Shown: in pieces, positions 59,801 through 64,000 of the stretch
Layout: each line of letters starts with the position of its first letter
Numbering within the stretch: position 1 is the first letter of the stretch
Assembly (NCBI RefSeq): GCF_000003605.2
Contig: NW_003134358.1
Coordinates: forward strand, 121,765 to 185,764
From: Saccoglossus kowalevskii
Taxonomy: Eukaryota > Hemichordata > Enteropneusta > Harrimaniidae
DNA length: 64,000 nucleotides
Reading direction: 5' to 3'
Position numbers and translations under genes: made by a program
The notes under the pieces: model-generated
Databases searched by the model: none
What the model was told of the DNA's origin: nothing
Seen by the model: the letters and a program-made list of their open reading frames with translations, nothing else

Positions 59801-62800
59801 ACATCCAGCAGAGTAATGGAAGGCTAGAAATCTACAATATATGATGTTAAAGTTGCATTCCTGTTTTATATTACCGGTATATGCAGTGCACTTCCCACTT
59901 ATTGTAAATCTGAACAAAACAAATGCTCATTCATATGTGTCCCAGAATGACAGAAGTGATCAATTTTTAATGCAATTAAAGCTTCAACCTTTTAACCAGC
60001 AGTTCCCTACTTTCATCACAAATAAACAAAATAGTCTTGTCCATAGTCTGCATTTTCCTCCAGAAGATTGGGAAAATTAGGGTTTATTTCCAGAAATATT
60101 GATTACCGGTATCAAGATAAAGAACAGAAAAATTCGGGTGTAAAAGTCTGGTGGTGAAATAGTAAAAAAAAACTAGCCACTATATCTTGAATTTGATCAT
60201 AATACAAATTGTGTATATGTATGATGTATACAAAAGTTTAAAACTATTTGGTCCATGTGCAAATGGATAACAGTTGCATGCACACAGATATGAAGTCGTA
60301 AGTCGGCATTTTAATATCATGTGAGATATGAAATTACAGATAAGAAATGTGTTACCAAAAGATTGCATTATTGTGAGTGAAGGAGCCAATACAATGGATA
60401 TTGGAAGAACCATGCTACCAAACTATCTTCCAAGACACAGGTAAGAGATAATGTCTCTAAACATTCATAATAAACATTAAAATACCAAGAAAATATGTTT
60501 ATCACATACTAAGCTAGAAAGTGAAAATAAAAAACAATGTTTAGTGGTTCACTATTGCTCAAATGAAACACAAATAAATAAGAAATAAGGTATACATTCT
60601 GTCCATACCATGCATGTATGAAATGACATGAGGTGTTCTGGAGGCCTTCATTGTTCACATACACTCTGCTCTTTGAATGAATGAGCTGTTTAGAACACAA
60701 TAGTAAAATTATACTTCTGTACACAGATTTATGAATATCAGTTTATTCAGAAGTAATATTTGAACTCTACTTTTGAAATTCTGAGATTTTGGCACCATGT
60801 GACTTAAATTCCCATGAAATATTGCCACAGTGGTATTTTGAAATTCAAAAATTTACTAAACTAAAATTTTAGCTTTGATATAGAAATGAACATTTTTGAT
60901 AATTATTAGCCATGGTCTAGTAAGAATACCTGGATCAGCATGTAATATACCAATACACATGCAATGTTTTCTTTACGAGTCTTACATGACAGCGATTACG
61001 CTGGGATTTTATTTGTGGTTTCTTTTATACACAGAAAGGTGCACCATGTGCAACATCATTGTATTCATGGAGAGCAGGCATGTGTTACATCAGCACATCA
61101 ATCATTATGGATGTGTAGATCCATTCAGCATGTTTATTATTCAAATATGCACTCTGACATTTATGCTTTTCCCTGTGTGTGCAGCTGTTGCATGTAGACA
61201 TGTGATTAATTTTAACCAATCAGCATCAGGTATACTTATGGGACGACTGTTATGATTTAGATTAGATGCAGGTTCATTTGGTACAATGGGTGTTGGATTA
61301 GGATTCGCTATAGCTGCGGCTATTTGGTTGAAAGACATTGGATCTACAAAGAAGGTAGTATGTATAGAAGGTGACAGTGCTTTTGGATTCTCTGGAATGG
61401 AAATGGAGACCGTTTGCAGGTATGTAGAATATATCTTTCTTTAATACAATCCATCAAAATATCATTCATAATTTTGTTTGCAAAATAACTGTGATTATAT
61501 AACCTATTTTGAAACATATTAAAGCGGGGGAGTCATCACCTGCGCATGCGTCAGATGGCCATAGCGTGTCACTATTTACAAACAAGCGTCTACCCATGAG
61601 CCTTTGCATTTATAGCTTGTGTTTTTATCGTCGCTTGGGACTCAATTCCTGGACATGCGCCGGTGACAACGCTCTCGCTTCAAATTACATTACATTATAT
61701 ATTATTGCATTTATCTGTAGGTACAATTTACCGATAATTTTCATTGTTGTAAATAACAATGGTATCTCGTTTGGTGTTGATGATGATTTCTATAAACAAG
61801 TTAAAGATATGAAGACAGAAACGTCAATGTAAGTTCTTGTATTATACACATATAAATCTTTTTTTCACTTATCTGTTTAAGTCTCTTATAGGATAGTTGA
61901 ACATGATGTATCGTGTTCAAAACAATTCCCATGCGACATACAATTTGTGTAAAATATGCCACCTTTAAATGATCTCAAGTTATGACTGATTGAAAAAATA
62001 ACTCTCTACTTTTGCTGAATGTTATAAATTTAGCAAGGGCAAGGCTTTTAAAGTTTCACTATGTTTTTTCTCTCTCTACAGGCTTCCTCCCACCAGTCTG
62101 CTGCCAAGTGCTCGGTATGAGAAAGTGATTGAAGCATTTGGAGGGAAAGGATACTATGTTGTAACCCCTGATGCTTTGGAGAATGCTTTGGATTCTTGTC
62201 TTAATAAACATCCAAATAGACCATCGTTGATTAATGTTAAGATCAATCCAACCTCGATGCGAAAACAACAGGTAACAAACAACAGTAATACCATTCAGAG
62301 GTCAAGCTACAAAAAACATTTGTCTTCAAACTGACCCTAGCTGTTATTTTGATTTTATGTTTTTTTTCAACATTTTTTTGACCGTCTATCATCTCTGCGC
62401 CTGTCGTCTGTTTATCAAAAATTACATTTTCATCTTTTCCTTGAAAACTATCAGCTTAATTACTTGGTACCTTTAGTGAACCTCTGTCAGATTTGTTCAT
62501 TTCATGGGGATATCTTCAATTGTCTATTTTTGTTTACTTTTTTTAGCAAGTACATAAACCCCTATCAGATGTGTTCATTTTGTGAAGACATCTTCAATTT
62601 TCTAATTTTAATAAATCTTCTCTTTTTTGGTAAAACAAAACATTTTCAACTTTGAGGTTGCATGTTTTTGTCAATATACAGAATTTTATGTCATCCAAAC
62701 TGATTCCCAGGTGATGAAAAACCAATGTTTTGTTTGCCAGACCTGAATTGTTTTTATTTAATTTATAAATTCTGTTTTATGTTGCAGGACTTTTTCTGGT

Positions 62801-62826
62801 TGACAAGGTCTGAAAACAAGCTGTAA
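47859..62826 (+). CDS. HACL1: 2-hydroxyacyl-CoA lyase 1
   Basis: Thiamine-diphosphate (ThDP) and Mg-dependent peroxisomal enzyme that cleaves 2-hydroxyacyl-CoA to formyl-CoA and a shortened aldehyde, in alpha-oxidation of phytanic and 2-hydroxy fatty acids. Seventeen coding exons: 47859-47921, 49010-49114, 49447-49487, 49773-49853, 50603-50675, 51189-51266, 55707-55801, 56253-56365, 56995-57130, 58124-58229, 59273-59359, 59633-59794, 60340-60440, 61261-61419, 61721-61828, 62082-62271, 62788-62826; 578 aa, the same as human HACL1. The cofactor-activating glutamate is E54 in MRNEQA. The ThDP motif is G451-D452-S453 to N478-N479-N480. [12 protein letters not shown] and [20 protein letters not shown] are strongly conserved. 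Residues near 170-175 (D-M-A-G-N) replace the usual D-I-P-A-D. The protein ends N-K-L, a non-canonical type 1 peroxisomal signal. Intron 6 holds a retroelement and intron 10 a 0.9 kb minisatellite, yet all exons are open and in phase. Confidence 0.96.
50021..50158 (+). repeat. MITE-like repeat, family B, truncated copy
   Basis: TACTGTAAAATGACTAATTT begins a normal family B left half, which stops at ATTCACTGGGTTTAG where family A sequence takes over. The right end is missing. It lies in HACL1 intron 4. Confidence 0.8.
50158..50268 (-). repeat. Composite tandem-repeat element, copy 4 (short, family A)
   Basis: Read inverted, it has the left-end hairpin (AGCCTCTTGGCTGAG), TAGCCCCGCTGCAAGCAATG and less than one tandem unit ending in CTGAGAGAGGTCCAAC. 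The opposite terminal hairpin is lacking. It directly joins family B on the left and family C on the right. Confidence 0.75.
50270..50457 (+). repeat. MITE-like repeat, family C copy
   Basis: ATATTCTTCAATATTTTTCG, AACTCTAATTTTGGAGCCAA, GGAAAAGTGCAAACTA and CTGGTGGTGAAAAAGTGAAA occur in family order. The left terminal repeat seems lost at the junction with the neighbouring family A piece. Confidence 0.7.
50882..51083 (+). repeat. MITE-like repeat with TATACAGTAAACCG ends
   Basis: TATACAGTAAACCGCTTTAA at the left pairs with TTTACGGTTTACAGTAT at the right. Inside are TTTTTCGCGAATTTCACTAA and AATTCGTAGTTACG. It belongs to the same broad TACAGTA-ended group as family B but has its own interior. 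It lies in HACL1 intron 5, 106 bases before exon 6. Confidence 0.75.
51380..51571 (+). repeat. 32-bp minisatellite, six units, palindromic core
   Basis: The unit CAGTTAAATCAAAAGATTTG plus ATTGGGCATGCT repeats six times with only one or two substitutions per unit. Each unit contains AAATC-AAAA-GATTT, a perfect small stem-loop, and a GCATGC palindrome. It begins about 110 bases downstream of the donor of HACL1 exon 6 and precedes the retroelement by about 170 bases. Confidence 0.95.
51745..55536 (+). mobile_element. DIRS-type tyrosine-recombinase retroelement, fossil
   Basis: This GC-richer block of about 3.8 kb lies in HACL1 intron 6, in the same orientation as the gene. Inverted terminal repeats of about 65 bp (51747-51812 and 55257-55322) agree at 62 of 65 positions. 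The parts in order are reverse transcriptase-like sequence (about 52630-53080), RNase H with the DIRS-typical region after it (about 53290-53800), and tyrosine-recombinase-like sequence (about 53860-54660). No aspartic protease or DDE integrase is seen, as expected for DIRS. A block at 51911-51938 recurs inverted at about 55440-55470, like the internal complementary region of this group. The element is broken, with several interruptions, and is a fossil. The well-matched ends suggest moderate to young age. DIRS elements integrate without target-site duplication and none is obvious. Ngaro is less likely, because Ngaro ends are direct repeats. Confidence 0.82.
55330..55536. repeat. Fold-back terminal region of the DIRS-type fossil
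   Basis: Two arms of about 54 bases, 55330-55383 and 55483-55536, are reverse complements (CCTATTCACATAGTTCATAC against GTATGAACTATGTGAATAGG). The intervening 100 bases contain the inverted copy of sequence from just inside the left end of the element. Such inverted modules at the 3' side are part of the DIRS replication layout or reflect a second end inserted next to the first. Confidence 0.75.
56497..56598 (+). repeat. MITE-like repeat, family C, right half
   Basis: TTGGCTCCAAAATTAGGGTT, AATATTGAAGAATGTAAG, AAAAAGTGCAGACAAATTTG and GTCTGGTGGTGAAAAGGTTA match the right half of other family C copies almost base for base. The left half is absent. It lies in HACL1 intron 8. Confidence 0.8.
57715..57990 (+). 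repeat. MITE-like repeat, family D, decayed copy
   Basis: ACATGACAAACAAAGATCAT, GCGACAAAACAGTGCATGG, TACGCTTAATAATTTGCAAT and GATTTGATGATGGTCAATTT follow the family D order, and AATTCAAGTTCAATTC lies further right. Both termini are poorly preserved, so this is the oldest of the three copies. It lies in HACL1 intron 9. Confidence 0.6.
58318..59245 (+). repeat. 11-bp minisatellite organised in 33-bp higher-order units
   Basis: The array is built from three related 11-mers: GCAGTTACCCA, CCAGTTGCCTA and GGAGTCATGTA. They usually occur in that order as a 33-bp unit, with extra GCAGTTGCCTA modules and unit losses. It fills over 0.9 kb of HACL1 intron 10 and stops about 28 bases before the acceptor at 59272. 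Its irregular but clean modules point to active turnover. Confidence 0.95.
59986..60168 (+). repeat. MITE-like repeat, family C copy
   Basis: CCTTTTAACCAGCAGTTCCC begins it and AAAGTCTGGTGGTGAAATAG ends it, with CTGCATTTTCCTCCAGAAGA and AATTAGGGTTTATTTCCAG inside. It lies in HACL1 intron 12, about 170 bases before exon 13. Confidence 0.7.
61520..61660 (+). repeat. Dispersed repeat, family E copy 2
   Basis: CACCTGCGCATGCGTCAGAT, TTTACAAACAAGCGTCTACC and CATGAGCCTTTGC match the copy at 43272. It lies in HACL1 intron 14, ending about 60 bases before exon 15. Confidence 0.75.
62390..62655 (-). repeat. Composite tandem-repeat element, copy 5 (decayed, family A)
   Basis: Read inverted, two degenerate tandem units with CAAATCTGACAGAGG-like and AGAAAATTGAAGATGTC-like blocks are followed by the right-end block (GTTTTCAAGG-AAAAGAT, then GACAGGCGCAGAGATGATAG). 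No terminal hairpin remains. It lies in the last intron of HACL1. Confidence 0.6.
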
Positions 62827-62913
62827 ATTCTTCAGTGAAGTGATGTTTTTAACATTGAATATAAATCTCATCTTTTGATTTCTCAGCAACCTTTCTCTGA
62901 CAATCATTACATA

Positions 62914-62919
62914 AATAAA
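62914..62919 (+). terminator. Candidate polyadenylation signal, HACL1
   Basis: AATAAA lies 88 bases after the TAA stop and is followed by a T-rich tract at 62922, a normal layout for a cleavage site. Confidence 0.5.
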
Positions 62920-64000
62920 ACTTTTTTTTTGCCTAGTATATGGTTATCTGATAGCAATGTACTTGAATGTATTTTTGAATGGATATATATATATTTACTC
63001 TCTCAAACGTATATTATTTTTTCTGCCAACTTTCATATGTATTCTGTGATTTTCATTTCAAACAATGGCTGCTGTCTCGATCAACACTTTTAAGAAAATA
63101 TGGAAAATCAAATTATATATTTGTTAAAAGTGACATAATTTGATTTTCAGTGTCTGTTCGTCTGTCTGGAGTCATATTTCAGAACCATGTCGACCAAATC
63201 TGTTCATTCTTTGCATGTGCTTAGTATAGTACTTTATCTGGAACATATGCACATCCAGTGGTTTACTGATTTAATCCAAGATGGCCGACTGCAAGCCATT
63301 TTGTTTTTTGAAAATGGGATATTTTATGCATGCTTTGTCAGTTTTTGTTAAAATTCATTATAATCTATTAGATACATTTTTGATGATCAGATCAAAGATG
63401 GCCAACTGGCAGCCATTTTGTTTTTTGAAAATGTGGTATCTGATGCATGCTTTGTCATTTTTTTTTCAAATTTTGTACCGTACATGCTTCTTTCAGTTCA
63501 AACTAGGTACATACATTGCACATTTTAGATTACATGTCCATGACAATTTGTTTTACAATCAGATCAAACAGGCTATCTCCAAGGCTTATAGACCATTTTC
63601 ATTCATAATTGGCACATACATCATTCATATAGGAATACATGTTCATGTCAGTTTCTTCCATAATCAGATCAAAGATGGCTGACTGGCATCCATCTTGTTT
63701 TTTTGAAAATGTGTTATCTTGGATAGGATTTGTCAGTTTTCAAATTTGATATAAACATTATACATGTCCATGATGATTCGTTTTGTGTTTCATTTCTTTG
63801 TATGGACAAATGAAACTCGATTTGGATACAAAAAATGCATGAATAGCATATCCTGTTTAATTTCTGACCACATATTACGATTTTGGAAGTGATTTAGGGA
63901 CGACGTCAAAAGATCGATGTCGGATAAAAAACTTATTCCCTTTAGTTTGGGGGGGGGGGGGGGGTTTGACCTCAAAAAGTTTCCATCCTACAAAAACGAT
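62920..64000. other. Tail of window: dispersed and tandem repeats, no gene
   Basis: Beyond the HACL1 polyadenylation signal I see no coding sequence I can support. Much of 63275-63745 is a degenerate tandem repeat, and a 16-base G run lies at 63949-63964. Confidence 0.6.
63275..63745 (+). repeat. Degenerate tandem repeat with AAGATGGCCGACTG blocks
   Basis: Three clear blocks (about 63278, 63394 and 63672) share AAAGATGGCCAACTGGCAGC, CATTTTGTTTTTTGAAAATG and GCATGCTTTGTCA variants, preceded by AATCAGATC. A fourth, weaker AATCAGATCAAACAGG lies at 63557. The spacing is 110-280 bases. It may be the internal array of another composite element whose other end is outside the window. Confidence 0.75.

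Noticed and set aside
1-64000. tRNA, rRNA or other structured RNA genes
   Set aside because: I looked for tRNA A/B-box pairs and rRNA-like blocks while reading and saw none I could support. A covariance-model search (tRNAscan-SE, Infernal) would be decisive and was not available.

Overview
The window is nuclear DNA of a metazoan, probably a marine invertebrate. It is AT-rich, its genes are split into many small exons with ordinary GT-AG introns, and the introns are full of short repeats. The proteins resemble vertebrate orthologues closely, but the species cannot be named from the sequence. I joined exons by hand. Every internal splice phase fits and every complete coding length is divisible by three. 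Two runs of N (20608-21327 and 42087-42194) are assembly gaps inside repeats.

Layout from left to right: (1) the 3' end of a Tc1/mariner-type transposase (about 1-240). (2) The 5' part of a WASP/N-WASP gene on the minus strand (553-7500), whose proline-rich and VCA exons lie beyond the window edge. (3) Two complete MATE/SLC47-type transporter genes in tandem on the minus strand: copy A at 9995-27436 (16 coding exons, 647 aa) and copy B at 30127-45417 (16 coding exons, 619 aa). Twelve of the 16 coding exons have exactly the same length in both copies, so this is an old local duplication. (4) A 2.4 kb divergent interval that holds a 190-bp tandem duplication. (5) A complete HACL1 gene (2-hydroxyacyl-CoA lyase) on the plus strand, 47859-62826, with 17 coding exons and 578 aa. 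Its sixth intron holds a broken DIRS-type tyrosine-recombinase retroelement (about 51745-55536). (6) A repeat-rich tail up to 64000.

The host genes do not form one pathway. N-WASP drives actin branching, the MATE proteins export organic cations across the plasma membrane, and HACL1 carries out peroxisomal alpha-oxidation. Most of the unexplained structure is repetitive. There is a composite element with about 158-bp internal tandem units and terminal hairpins (at least five copies). There are four or more MITE-like families recognisable by their ends, and several minisatellites (21, 27, 32, 42 and 11/33 bp), two of them with a higher-order or palindromic design. I saw no clear new molecular system. 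The strongest leads are the divergence of MATE copy B at transport residues, the GC-AG intron inside the WASP CRIB motif, the hairpin-ended composite repeat that stops at a splice donor, and the 11-in-33 minisatellite in HACL1.
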